In this document: positions 32,351 to 39,991 of the stretch, in pieces | Layout: the number at the start of each line of letters is the position of its first letter | Numbering within the stretch: position 1 is the stretch's first letter | Assembly (NCBI RefSeq): GCF_035688975.1 | Contig: NZ_DASSMH010000131.1 | Span: 1 to 51,125 of the forward strand | Reading direction: 5' to 3' | Length of the DNA stretch: 51,125 bases | DNA from: CALMNV01 sp035688975 | Lineage (GTDB): Bacteria > Actinomycetota > Actinomycetes > Actinomycetales > Dermatophilaceae | The notes under the pieces: model-generated | Seen by the model: only the letters and a program-made list of their open reading frames with translations | What the model was told of the DNA's origin: nothing | Database searches by the model: none | Translations under genes and position numbers: made by a program

Positions 32351-34479
32351 GCGGGCCCGACGAGATCCTCTCGGGTCTCGACCCGGAGCAGCGCGAGGTG
32401 GCCACCGCCCCGCCGGGCCCGCTCTGCGTCCTCGCGGGTGCGGGCACGGGCAAGACGCGAGCCATCACGCACCGGGTGGCGTATGCCGTCGCCTCCGGCC
32501 TGCACCAGCCGCAACGCGTCCTCGCGGTGACCTTCACCGCCCGCGCCGCGGGCGAGATGCGCACCCGGCTGCGCGGTCTGGGGGTGCGCGGCGTGCAGGC
32601 CCGGACCTTCCACGCGGCCGCGCTGCGGCAGCTGCACTACTTCTGGCCCGCGGCGGTCGGCGGCGCCGCGCCGGAGATCATGAGCCACAAGGCGCCAGCG
32701 GTGGCCGAGGCGGCCGGTCGCCTCAGGATGGAGTTCGACCGGACTGCGATCCGCGACCTCGCCTCGGAGATCGAGTGGGCCAAGGTCAACCTGCTCACTC
32801 CCCAGAGCTACGCCGCCGCGGCGCGAACGGCCGGCCGTGACCCGGCCGGCGTGGACGTCACCGCCATGGCCCGGCTGTTCGAGGCGTATGACGACGTCAA
32901 GCAGACCCGCGGCGTCATCGACTTCGAGGACGTGCTGCTGCTCACCGTCGGCATCCTCGAGGACCGCGAGGACATCGCCCGCCAGGTGCGGGGGCAGTAC
33001 CGGCACTTCGTCGTCGACGAGTACCAGGACGTCAACGCACTCCAGCAGCGACTGCTCGACCTGTGGCTCGGGGAGCGCGACGACGTCACGGTGGTCGGCG
33101 ACCCCGCCCAGACGATCTACTCCTTCACCGGCGCCAGCTCCCGGCACCTGCTCGACTTCCCGCGCCGTCACCCGGGGGCCAAGGTCGTGCGGCTCGTGCG
33201 CAACTACCGGTCCTCACCGCAGATCGTGGCCCTCGCCAACACCATCGTCTCGAGCGGCGTCGAGGCGGCTCGTCGAGGCCCGACCCGCCTCGTCGCCCAA
33301 GGGGCGGCGGGCCCCGAGCCCACCCTGACGAGCCAACCCGACGACCCGGCCGAGGCGGCTGCCGTCGCCGCGCGGATCAAGGCGCTCGTCGACAGCGGGC
33401 ACCCGGCCGCCGAGGTGGCCGTGCTCTTCAGGACCAACGCCCAGTCGCAGGCCTACGAGTCGGCGCTTGCCGACGCCGACGTGCCCTACCTCGTCCGCGG
33501 CGGGGAGCGGTTCTTCGCGCGCAAGGAGGTCCGCGACGCGATCCTGCTCCTGCGGGGCGCGGCCCGCAGCGACGACGGCGACAAGCCGCTCGGTGACCTG
33601 GTCCGAGACGTCATCACCGGCGCTGGGTGGGCGCCGGAGCCCCCGTCGAGCGGCGGCGCGGTCCGGGAGCGGTGGGAGTCCCTGAGCGCGCTCACCGCCC
33701 TCGCCGACGACCTGGCGGCCACCGTGCCGGCGGCCAGGCTGCCCGAACTCGTCGCCGAGCTCGACCGTCGGGCCACCGAGCAGCACGCACCGACGGTGCA
33801 GGGCGTCACCCTCGCCAGCCTGCACGCAGCGAAGGGCCTCGAGTGGGACACCGTCTTCCTCGTCGGGTGCTCCGACGGGCTGCTGCCGATCTCGGTGGCC
33901 GAGGGCGCGGAGTCCATCGAGGAGGAGCGCCGGCTGCTCTACGTGGGGCTGACGCGGGCCCGCCGCCAGCTCTTCCTCTCCTGGGCCGCGGCACGCAACC
34001 CCGGGGGACGCCAGAGCCGGCGTCCCTCGCGGTTCCTCGCCCCTGCCGCGCAGCTGCTCGGCCAGGGCGTCCGGGCGGAGGCCCGGCCGTCCGGGGCGCG
34101 GCGCTCGAGTCCCAAGGCGGCCCGACTCGTGGCCTGCCGGGGGTGCGGCACGCCGCTGTCGACGGCCAGCCAGCGCAAGACCGGCCGGTGCGACGACTGC
34201 CCTCCCACGTATGACGAGGCGACCTTCGAGCGGCTGCGGGCGTGGCGGCTCGCGGTCGCCCACGAGCAGGGCGTGCCGGCATACGTCGTCTTCACGGACG
34301 CCACGCTCACCGTCATCGCCGAGCGGGCCCCGGCGGACGAGGGCGAGCTCTCCACCATCAGCGGCGTGGGTGCCCGCAAGCTCGCCCTCTACGGGGCCGA
34401 CGTGCTGTCCGTGCTGGCGAGCGAGGAGCCGGAAGTTGTCGTGCGAGGGCCCTCTGCCACAGTCGAATCGGCGCCCTGA
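32347..34479 (+). CDS. uvrD2: ATP-dependent DNA helicase UvrD2 (tetracysteine and HRDC domains)
   Basis: This 710-residue SF1A helicase unwinds DNA 3' to 5' and is essential in M. tuberculosis. It has the Q motif region (GLDPEQREV), LAGAGTGKTRAITHR, AVTFTARAAGEM, VVDEYQDVNALQ, GDPAQTIYSFTGAS, ASLHAAKGLEWD and YVGLTRARRQL. A tetracysteine module (CRGCG...CDDC, about residues 599-620) and an HRDC domain (from FERLRAWRLAVA to the end) identify UvrD2. No ATG, GTG or TTG fits the N terminus. The only in-frame option before the Q motif is CTG at 32347, which overlaps the ppk2 stop as CTGA. GTG 32398 would delete the Q motif. The product is confident; the start codon is not. Confidence 0.9.
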   Translation: MSGPDEILSGLDPEQREVATAPPGPLCVLAGAGTGKTRAITHRVAYAVASGLHQPQRVLAVTFTARAAGEMRTRLRGLGVRGVQARTFHAAALRQLHYFWPAAVGGAAPEIMSHKAPAVAEAAGRLRMEFDRTAIRDLASEIEWAKVNLLTPQSYAAAARTAGRDPAGVDVTAMARLFEAYDDVKQTRGVIDFEDVLLLTVGILEDREDIARQVRGQYRHFVVDEYQDVNALQQRLLDLWLGERDDVTVVGDPAQTIYSFTGASSRHLLDFPRRHPGAKVVRLVRNYRSSPQIVALANTIVSSGVEAARRGPTRLVAQGAAGPEPTLTSQPDDPAEAAAVAARIKALVDSGHPAAEVAVLFRTNAQSQAYESALADADVPYLVRGGERFFARKEVRDAILLLRGAARSDDGDKPLGDLVRDVITGAGWAPEPPSSGGAVRERWESLSALTALADDLAATVPAARLPELVAELDRRATEQHAPTVQGVTLASLHAAKGLEWDTVFLVGCSDGLLPISVAEGAESIEEERRLLYVGLTRARRQLFLSWAAARNPGGRQSRRPSRFLAPAAQLLGQGVRAEARPSGARRSSPKAARLVACRGCGTPLSTASQRKTGRCDDCPPTYDEATFERLRAWRLAVAHEQGVPAYVVFTDATLTVIAERAPADEGELSTISGVGARKLALYGADVLSVLASEEPEVVVRGPSATVESAP

Positions 34480-34503
34480 GGCCCCGCGCGAGAAAAGGCC
34501 TGC

Positions 34504-34552
34504 GAAAACTCCGAAAAACCAGTTGTTCCAGCCGGAGGCTGGCCAGTAGCCT
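34504..34552 (+). promoter_or_regulatory. whiB7 promoter with AT-rich element
   Basis: TTGTTC (34523-34528) and TAGCCT (34547-34552) are 18 bp apart. Just upstream lie A-runs (GAAAACTCCGAAAAACC, from 34504), rare in this genome. Mycobacterial whiB7 and its targets carry such an AT-rich stretch next to the -35 box, where the WhiB7 AT-hook binds. Autoregulation is therefore likely. Confidence 0.7.
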
Positions 34553-34621
34553 CGTCTCTTGTCAGGCCCAGTGGTTTCGCGACCGGCTGGGGAACGCGAC
34601 CCGTGAAGGAGGGTTGGCCGA

Positions 34622-34870
34622 ATGAGCATCACGACGATGACCCACAACGCAGTTCGCTGCGTCGCGTCCGCGCGTCCGCGGATGGCCAGCCCCGTCCGTG
34701 TCGCGGTCAGCCACGCGCCGTTCCGGGGGACCACTGTGTCCGCCGACGCCTCGTTCGGCCCCGCCCTCGCGGCGGTCGGTGCCCCGATCACGTGGACCGC
34801 GGCGCTCGCCGGCCCGAACTACCCGACCACAGATGTCGTTCGCTCCCGCCAGGGGAGGCCTCCCGTCTGA
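34622..34870 (+). CDS. Upstream open reading frame in the whiB7 leader
   Basis: This 82-codon frame starts about 63 nt after the expected transcription start and is preceded by GAAGGAGG with good spacing. The peptide (MSITTMTHNAVRCVASARPR...) has no recognisable domain and is rich in Ala, Arg and Val. In Mycobacterium and Streptomyces a uORF precedes whiB7/wblC, and its translation controls a downstream terminator. The stop codon here lies inside one hairpin and 28 nt before a second. I infer a leader peptide whose translation, not its product, matters. A short independent protein is the alternative. Confidence 0.6.
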   Translation: MSITTMTHNAVRCVASARPRMASPVRVAVSHAPFRGTTVSADASFGPALAAVGAPITWTAALAGPNYPTTDVVRSRQGRPPV

Positions 34871-34939
34871 CCCGCAGACCTGAGGCCCTCCAATCCAGGC
34901 CGCGAACCCGACATCACCGGGTTTGCGGCCTTCGCGTTT
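34854..34939 (+). promoter_or_regulatory. Probable transcription attenuator of whiB7
   Basis: Two hairpins follow each other. Hairpin 1 (34854-34891) pairs GGAGGCCT with AGGCCCTCC (one bulge) and has an inner stem GTCTG/CAGAC; the uORF stop (34868-34870) is inside it. Hairpin 2 (34898-34910 with 34918-34930) is a 13-bp GC-rich stem with one G-U pair, followed by TTCGCGTTT, and looks like an intrinsic terminator. A ribosome stalled or slowed in the uORF would change hairpin 1. This matches ribosome-dependent attenuation known for whiB7/wblC. Confidence 0.6.
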
Positions 34940-35128
34940 CCCGGGACGAGTCCCGGCCGAAGGCTCCCGCAGGCCCAGCACATCGCCTCAGCAGACAGGC
35001 GCCGGCAGGCGCCCGACAGAGACGGGACCACCATGACCCCCCGAATGCCGAGCAGGACCGAGACCGGTGGCACCGGCGCGGACCTGAGGACGCCCGACAC
35101 GACGAGACCGGACCCGGAGGTGGGGACG

Positions 35129-35416
35129 ATGGAGCTGCGCGAGCTGCTGGAGCTCGGCGCCGACGCCTCGCGGCTGGGGAAGACCATCCCCTGCCGCGAC
35201 TACGACCCGGAGCTGTGGTTCGCCGAGCGGCCGGAGGACGTCGAGTTCGCCAAGGCGCTCTGCGGCCCGTGCCCCGCGCGGGCGCAGTGCCTGGCCGGGG
35301 CCCTCGAGCGCGAGGAGCCCTGGGGCGTGTGGGGCGGGCAGCTGCTCGTCCACGGCGCGGTCGTCGCCCGCAAGCGACCTCGGGGCCGTCCGCGGAAGCA
35401 CCCCGTGGCGGCCTGA
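35129..35416 (+). CDS. whiB7: WhiB7 transcriptional regulator (antibiotic-resistance regulator)
   Basis: WhiB7 is an Fe-S protein that binds the primary sigma factor and activates intrinsic drug-resistance and stress genes. The 95-residue protein has the four cluster cysteines (C in IPCRDYD, CGPC, AQC), the turn motif PWGVWGGQLL, and a C-terminal AT-hook KRPRGRPRK, which is diagnostic for WhiB7 among WhiB proteins. I chose ATG 35129 because GGAGG is 8 nt upstream and the length matches M. tuberculosis WhiB7 (92 residues). The in-frame ATG at 35033 would add 32 disordered residues. Its place after uvrD2 mirrors Rv3197A/Rv3198c. The 570-nt leader carries a uORF and an attenuator. Confidence 0.93.
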   Translation: MELRELLELGADASRLGKTIPCRDYDPELWFAERPEDVEFAKALCGPCPARAQCLAGALEREEPWGVWGGQLLVHGAVVARKRPRGRPRKHPVAA

Positions 35417-35504
35417 GCACCACCCATGCGACGAGGGCCCACGACCACAGAGGGTCCATGAAGACAGAGACCCGAAAGCCACGACACGAAGGAGGGAGGG
35501 CATC

Positions 35505-35639
35505 ATGAACCAGCTGGAGATGCTGGCCCGGGAGCGGATGCGGCAGCGGTTGCGCCATCGGGACGTCACCGGCATGCGTCGGGGCGCCCGAGTCATCGCC
35601 CAGGAGATCCGCGCCGCCCGGCGGCACGAGATGCGGTGA
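35505..35639 (+). CDS. Small arginine-rich protein of unknown function
   Basis: The 44-residue product (MNQLEMLARERMRQRLRHRD...) is predicted to be one or two amphipathic helices with about a quarter Arg. GGAGGGAGGG lies upstream of the ATG with about 7 nt spacing, and a strong hairpin follows the stop by 66 nt. These signals support translation despite the small size. It lies 88 nt after whiB7 and may be in its operon. I do not recognise the family. Nucleic-acid binding is only a guess from charge. Confidence 0.55.
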   Translation: MNQLEMLARERMRQRLRHRDVTGMRRGARVIAQEIRAARRHEMR

Positions 35640-35705
35640 CCGGCCGCGACCGCCACGGGCGCCGCGACCATGGCGACCACGCCACCGCCGCGACCACGAG
35701 GTCCT

Positions 35706-35753
35706 GGACCGCGGGTGACGAGACGTCACCCGCGGTCCGGCGCGTTTCGCGCC
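35706..35753. terminator. Double hairpin after the whiB7 gene group
   Basis: GGACCGCGGGTGAC (35706-35719) pairs perfectly with GTCACCCGCGGTCC (35725-35738) around a 5-nt loop. A second hairpin GGCGCG-TTT-CGCGCC (35739-35753) follows at once. This is the strongest terminator-like structure in the region. Confidence 0.75.
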
Positions 35754-35774
35754 TCACGGCGGATCAGCAGGCGG

Positions 35775-35846
35775 ATCAGCTGGCGGATCAGCTGGCGGAT
35801 GGTGCTGTCAGGGCGACACCGTCCGCCAGTTGATCCGCCAGTTGAT
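35775..35846. repeat. 30-bp hairpin made of GGCGGATCAGCT-type repeats
   Basis: A 12-bp unit (GGCGGATCAGCT) repeats about three times from 35759. The arm 35775-35804 can pair with 35817-35846 along all 30 positions if three G-U pairs are allowed in RNA; the loop is 12 nt. In DNA the arms differ at three sites, which keep pairing only as RNA. With the terminator at 35706-35753 this fills most of the 310-nt gap before the zinc-ribbon gene. A -10-like TAGTGT follows at 35855, and a 15-bp direct repeat (CCGCGGCCTGACGTG) occurs twice near 35871 and 35896. Confidence 0.75.
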
Positions 35847-35949
35847 GGTGCGCCTAGTGTGGAGAAGGGGCCGCGGCCTGACGTGCGGGAGGGACCGCGG
35901 CCTGACGTGGTTTGAGGCACGGCGACGGCCCAGCGAGACGGAGGTCACC

Positions 35950-36183
35950 ATGGATGCCGGGGACGGGACGGGGACTGGCGCGGGGGGCGGGATGGAGAAC
36001 GAGGCGGCCACGGAGCCCATGTGCTCGGTCTGCGGCCGGATGCCCAGCGCCGAGGAGGCAGCGACGGCGCGGCTCACCTGGAGCCGCGGCACGCAGGGCG
36101 GTCGAGCCTCGTGGGTGTGCGCGCAGTGCAGCCGCGACCACGTGCGCTCCATCGAGGGAAAGCTCGACCAGTCGTGGTGGTGA
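35950..36183 (+). CDS. Small zinc-ribbon-like protein
   Basis: The 77-residue protein has a disordered Gly/Thr start and two CxxC pairs (CSVCG near residue 25 and CAQCS near 57). These are typical of a zinc ribbon, here with the phrase WVCAQCSRDHVRSIEGKL. Similar small proteins are annotated as hypothetical in many actinobacteria. The ATG at 35950 follows GGAGG with 5 nt spacing; a longer frame from 35830 would be translated through the hairpin repeats and is unlikely. It converges with the ABC1 kinase gene, 24 nt away. No specific function can be given. Confidence 0.65.
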   Translation: MDAGDGTGTGAGGGMENEAATEPMCSVCGRMPSAEEAATARLTWSRGTQGGRASWVCAQCSRDHVRSIEGKLDQSWW

Positions 36184-36207
36184 CGGCCTGTCGTCCAGGC
36201 TTGCTGG

Positions 36208-37530
36208 TCAGGCCAGGTACGGCAGGTCCGCGCCCGGCAGCAACGCCCGGATCGCGGCCCGCCCGCGCACGGTGCCGCCGAGCTGGCTGAGCACGCCGAT
36301 GCCGCCGCCCCACACCCGGTGGATGAGCAGATACTCCGGAGGAAGGTTGAGCTTGAAGCCCACTCCGTAGTTGGGCTGGCGTGGGTCGTTGATGTGCGCG
36401 AACACCCCACGCAGCCACGCGCGGCTGAAGGTGAACTCCTCGGTCCGCAGGGGGGCGAGGAACGGCTCGAGGTAGGCGAGCAACCGCCGCGGGTCGATGT
36501 CGATCGAGGACTTGACGAAGCCGATCCTGCGCAGCCCGTCCAGCACCGCTTCGGCGCCCCCGTCGAGACCGGCCACGAGCAGCGGGCCGATCTCGGGCGG
36601 CATACCGAGGGGCAGGTGCTTGACCGCGCCGAAGTCGATGACGCCGAGGCGGCCGTCGGGCGTCATCCGGAAGTTGCCGGGGTGCGGGTCGGCGTGGAGC
36701 AGCCGCGCCCGAGCGGGTCCGGCCAGGAGGAACTCGAGGTAGAGCTGGGAGGCCGAGTTCCGCTGCGCCACAGTGCCGTTGGCGATGATCTGCGACAGAG
36801 GCGTGCCGTCCATCCACTCCGAGACGATGACGTGCACGGTGCCCTTGAGCACCTGCGGGACGGCGAACGTGGGGTCCCCGGCGAACGCCTTCGCGAAGCG
36901 GCCCTGAGCGCTGGCCTCGAGGCGGTAGTCGAGCTCCTCGGCCATCCGGTCGCGCAGCTCGTCGAGGATCGGGCCGAGGTCCATGCCCGGGATCCAGCCG
37001 GCCGTCACCCGCGCGACGCGGGAGATCTGCCTGATGTCGCTCATCAGCGCGTCGCCCGCCCCGGGGTACTGGATCTTCACCGCGACGTCGCGTCCGTCCT
37101 TCCACACCCCCCGGTGCACCTGCCCGATGGACGCGGACGCGACGGGCCGGTCCTCGAAGGACCGGAAGCGAGCATGCCAGCGCGGGCCGAGCTCGGTCCG
37201 CAGCACCGCGTGCACCGACGCGGTCGGCATGGGCGGGGCGCTGTCCTGCAGCTTGGTCAGCATGGCCCGGTAGGGCGTGGCCAGCTCCTCGGGAAAGGCG
37301 GCCTCGAAGATGGACAGCGCCTGCCCGAACTTCATCGCGCCGCCCTTGAGCTCGCCGAGCACCTGGAAAAGCTGCTCGGCCGTGCGGGCCTGCAGCTCGG
37401 CCGCGACGATCTCGGCCGGGCGGCCGCCCAGCCGCTTGCCGAGGCCGAGCGCCGTGCGGCCGGCGAAGCCCAGCGGCACGGTGGCCAGCTTGGCCGTGCG
37501 CACGACCGCCTTGCGCGGCAGATCCGTCAC
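36208..37530 (-). CDS. ABC1/AarF/UbiB-family atypical kinase
   Basis: The 440-residue protein belongs to the ABC1 (UbiB/ADCK) family, atypical ATP-binding kinases tied to isoprenoid quinone and lipid metabolism. Visible motifs are the KxGQ signature (GAMKFGQALSIFE near residue 65), the Ala-rich loop ASASIGQVHRG, AVKIQYPG, the catalytic segment LLHADPHPGNF and the metal motif VIDFGAV. The length is usual. GTG 37530 has GAGGAG 6 nt upstream and a TACAGT -10 box further up. The same family lies beside whiB7 in M. tuberculosis (Rv3197). The substrate is unknown. Confidence 0.9.
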   Translation of the reverse strand: MTDLPRKAVVRTAKLATVPLGFAGRTALGLGKRLGGRPAEIVAAELQARTAEQLFQVLGELKGGAMKFGQALSIFEAAFPEELATPYRAMLTKLQDSAPPMPTASVHAVLRTELGPRWHARFRSFEDRPVASASIGQVHRGVWKDGRDVAVKIQYPGAGDALMSDIRQISRVARVTAGWIPGMDLGPILDELRDRMAEELDYRLEASAQGRFAKAFAGDPTFAVPQVLKGTVHVIVSEWMDGTPLSQIIANGTVAQRNSASQLYLEFLLAGPARARLLHADPHPGNFRMTPDGRLGVIDFGAVKHLPLGMPPEIGPLLVAGLDGGAEAVLDGLRRIGFVKSSIDIDPRRLLAYLEPFLAPLRTEEFTFSRAWLRGVFAHINDPRQPNYGVGFKLNLPPEYLLIHRVWGGGIGVLSQLGGTVRGRAAIRALLPGADLPYLA

Positions 37531-37598
37531 GTGCCGCTCCTCTCGGTCCGCATCGGCGTCGGCTCTCGGCTCGACTGTAGCCCGCGGTGCATGCCTGC

Positions 37599-38597
37599 TC
37601 AGGGCCGCAGCACCATCCGGAAGCGCGCCTTGCCAGCCATCATCGTGTCGTAGGCGCGGTTCGCCTGCGCCAGCGGCATCTCCTCGACCAACGGCCGGAT
37701 GCCGGTCAAGGCCGCGAACCGGAGGGCGTCCTCGCTGTCCTTCGCCGTGCCCGAGGGATGCCCGGCCACGAGCCGGCTGGCGAGGATGAGGTCGACGGCG
37801 GGCGTCTGGAGCGCCTCCTCGGGCACGCCCACGACGACCAACCTCCCGCGCGGAGCGAGCCCACCGATCACCGCGGTCGTGGCGGCCGAGTCGGTGACCG
37901 TGGACAGCACGGTCGTCGCACCGCCGAGCCGGGTGAGCTCGGCGGCCACGTCCTGGCTGGTGCTGTCGACGTAGTGGTGTGCGCCCAGCCTGCGCGCGAA
38001 CTCACCCTTCTCGGCGCCTCGGGCGATCGCGACGACCTCGAAGCCCATCTTGTTGGCGAACTGGACGCCCAGATGTCCCAGGCCGCCGAGGCCGACGACG
38101 CCTACGAGGTCGCCGGCGCGTGCGCCGCTCTCGCGCAACGCGTGGAAGCAGGTCACGCCGGCGCACATCAACGGCGCCGCCTCGGCATCGGTGAGCTCGT
38201 CGGGGACAGCGGCGAGCGCGTCGGCCGGGGCCAGCACGAGCTCGGCGTAGCCACCGTCCCGGGTCAGGCCGGTGACGCGACCCTCCACGCACGAGATGAA
38301 GTCGCCGCGCCGGCATGGCGTGCAGGTGAAGCAGGCGCCGCCGAACCAGCCGACGCCGACCCGCTCACCAACCCGCCACTGGGTCACGCCGTCGCCCACC
38401 GTCTCTACGGTGCCCGCGATCTCGTGGCCCGGAACGCGGGGGTAGTCGCTTGCCATGCCGTGCCGGGCCATCGCGTCGCTGTGGCACACGCCGCAGGCAC
38501 CGACGCGCACGAGCACCTGCCACTGCCCCGGCTGGGGGACGTCGCGCTCCACAACCTCGAAGTCGCCGCCGGGCCGGGTTGCCTGTACTGCTCTCAT
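37599..38597 (-). CDS. Zinc-dependent alcohol dehydrogenase
   Basis: The 332-residue protein is a medium-chain dehydrogenase that oxidises an alcohol to an aldehyde with NAD(P)+. It shows the catalytic zinc ligands (GVCHSD, GHEIAG), the structural zinc lobe with four Cys (CFTCTPCRRGDFISC), and the Rossmann motif VVGLGGLGHLGVQFA. The sequence is of the AdhP/AdhA style with broad-specificity relatives. ATG 38597 is 7 nt from GGAG; the adjacent ATG 38600 is equally possible. It has no metabolic partner nearby. Confidence 0.9.
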   Translation of the reverse strand: MRAVQATRPGGDFEVVERDVPQPGQWQVLVRVGACGVCHSDAMARHGMASDYPRVPGHEIAGTVETVGDGVTQWRVGERVGVGWFGGACFTCTPCRRGDFISCVEGRVTGLTRDGGYAELVLAPADALAAVPDELTDAEAAPLMCAGVTCFHALRESGARAGDLVGVVGLGGLGHLGVQFANKMGFEVVAIARGAEKGEFARRLGAHHYVDSTSQDVAAELTRLGGATTVLSTVTDSAATTAVIGGLAPRGRLVVVGVPEEALQTPAVDLILASRLVAGHPSGTAKDSEDALRFAALTGIRPLVEEMPLAQANRAYDTMMAGKARFRMVLRP

Positions 38598-38723
38598 CAT
38601 CGTGCTCCATCCATCCGTCGTGGGATCGCGTGCCGCGCCACGGTTACCCCGCGCCGGTGCCCGACATGCCCTCCCGGGCGGGCACGCCCGACGAGACCCG
38701 CCGGCCGCAGGAGTGCGCCTGTG

Positions 38724-39614
38724 TCACGCCGGTCGGCTGGCGGCCGCGCCGCACGACTCGTGCCGCTGGCAGCGGGGATGACGGGCCCAGCGGCGGTGGT
38801 CCATGCGTGGCCACGGCGCGCCGACCTCCACGGACACCCCCTCGGGGGCGGGGTCGCCCACGACGAGGCGCAGCGCGAGCAGCGCCACGGTGCCGGCGAC
38901 CACGGAGGCGAGGGCAGGCTGCACCAGGGCCACCTCGGGGGCCACGGGCACGAGCGGCTGGTCGCCGGGGCAGAGCTGCGCCAGCACCGTGGGCCACTCG
39001 GTGTCGCGGTCGGTGCGGTGCAGGTCGAGGCACCACAGGCACGGAGTGGTGGGGCCCGCGCCGACGACCGGGCCGACGCTGACCCGCGGCCCGACCGGCA
39101 CGACGGGAAGGGCCGGTATGCCGTGCCTCAGCCACACGTCGCCGCGTCGGGGGTCCAGCGCGCCGGTGCCGACGAGGACCGCCACGGCGGGACGCTGACC
39201 GGAGGGGTCGGCCAGGACGACGTCGACCGCTGGCCGGCCGTGACTGACCCGGGCGACGCCGCACCGGCGCAGGAGCGTGGCGATGTCGAACGACAGCGGC
39301 TCGGCGCCCTCGACGAGCACGTGGCCCGAGGACTCCGCGGCGGCCGGGTGCCCCCGGCCCAGCGGCTCGAGCAGGTCGAGCTCGGCCAGCAGGGCCAACA
39401 GCTCGCGCCACCGGGCCACCGTCACCCCGGCCTTCGTCGCCTCGACGAACGACGCCTCCCGGGAGAGCGACCCGTCGAGCCTGGCCAGGAGCCTGGCCTC
39501 CGCGCTGGTCACGCCGGAGAGGATCACCCCGCCGGGCGCCACCCCGAACTGCACCTCGCCGTGCCGGCGCCGCATCGGAGGCAGCCAGGGCTTGATGCGG
39601 GGACGGCGGTGCAC
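38724..39614 (-). CDS. ThiF-like (ocin-ThiF type) protein, orphan RiPP cyclodehydratase relative
   Basis: The 296-residue protein resembles the E1-like half of azole-forming cyclodehydratases (TOMM leader-binding, ocin-ThiF-like). An N-terminal winged region (EVQFGVAPGGVILSGV... EARLLARLDG) precedes an E1-type domain with the segment GPTTPCLWCLDLHRTDRD and a C-terminal HPRC. The ATP-binding G-rich motif of true E1 enzymes is not seen. There is no YcaO partner or precursor peptide in the window. GTG 39614 follows GAAGGAG with 6 nt spacing. I recall a similar-sized unknown protein at this place in M. tuberculosis (Rv3196), so it may be a conserved actinobacterial protein, not a RiPP gene. Confidence 0.65.
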   Translation of the reverse strand: MHRRPRIKPWLPPMRRRHGEVQFGVAPGGVILSGVTSAEARLLARLDGSLSREASFVEATKAGVTVARWRELLALLAELDLLEPLGRGHPAAAESSGHVLVEGAEPLSFDIATLLRRCGVARVSHGRPAVDVVLADPSGQRPAVAVLVGTGALDPRRGDVWLRHGIPALPVVPVGPRVSVGPVVGAGPTTPCLWCLDLHRTDRDTEWPTVLAQLCPGDQPLVPVAPEVALVQPALASVVAGTVALLALRLVVGDPAPEGVSVEVGAPWPRMDHRRWARHPRCQRHESCGAAASRPA

Positions 39615-39795
39615 GGGAGGCTCCTTCTCGGCTGGGCGGGTGGCCTGGAGGTCGCCCCTCCAGCCTCCCAGCAGCAGCCCGGCCCGTGGCGGCTCATCCA
39701 CAGCAGCCCGAACGGCGGCAGGGGCGCCCCTGCTCGGGTGCGCCCCTGCTCATGCGCCTGCGCCCGTGGGGGCACCCGGTGAGGCCGTGCCGAGA

Positions 39796-39843
39796 GACCC
39801 CGGTCAGGCCTTGCCGAAGGTGACCCCGGTCAGGCCTTGCCGA
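39796..39843. repeat. 22-bp direct duplication over the DUF5679 stop codon
   Basis: A 22-bp unit beginning GACCCCGGTCAGGCCTTG occurs at 39796-39817 and 39822-39843, period 26. The right copy holds the last codons and stop of the small gene. The left copy is downstream of it. Just beyond lies a 16-bp palindrome, GCAGGGGCGCCCCTGC (39718-39733), and a CTGGAGG/CCTCCAG hairpin near 39660, possible terminators of the same gene. Confidence 0.7.
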
Positions 39844-39991
39844 GGATGCGGTTGAGGTTGGTCCCGCACACGGGGCACTGCCCCTTGGCCATGCGCCGGC
39901 CGTTGTCCGACACGACGACCTTGCCCTCGGCCTCCCGCTTCTCCTTGCACTTCACGCAGTAGAACTCGCCCTTGTAGGTCTCGTCAGCCAT
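39830..39991 (-). CDS. DUF5679 family small zinc-finger protein
   Basis: The 53-residue protein has two CxxC pairs (FYCVKCKEKRE near residue 12 and GQCPVCGTNLNR near 40) and a basic centre, a one-domain zinc ribbon. It matches the DUF5679 proteins of actinobacteria, which have no known function. GAGGAGA lies 5 nt before the ATG. A direct duplication covers its stop codon. Confidence 0.85.
   Translation of the reverse strand: MADETYKGEFYCVKCKEKREAEGKVVVSDNGRRMAKGQCPVCGTNLNRILGKA

Noticed and set aside
35033..35128. Start of whiB7 at ATG 35033
   Set aside because: The added 32 residues are disordered and absent from known WhiB7 proteins. ATG 35129 has GGAGG at 8 nt and gives the usual length.
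35636..35833. Short rightward frame with QADQLADQLAD-type repeats
   Set aside because: The peptide is just the translation of the hairpin repeat. It has no ribosome site and starts inside a terminator-like region.
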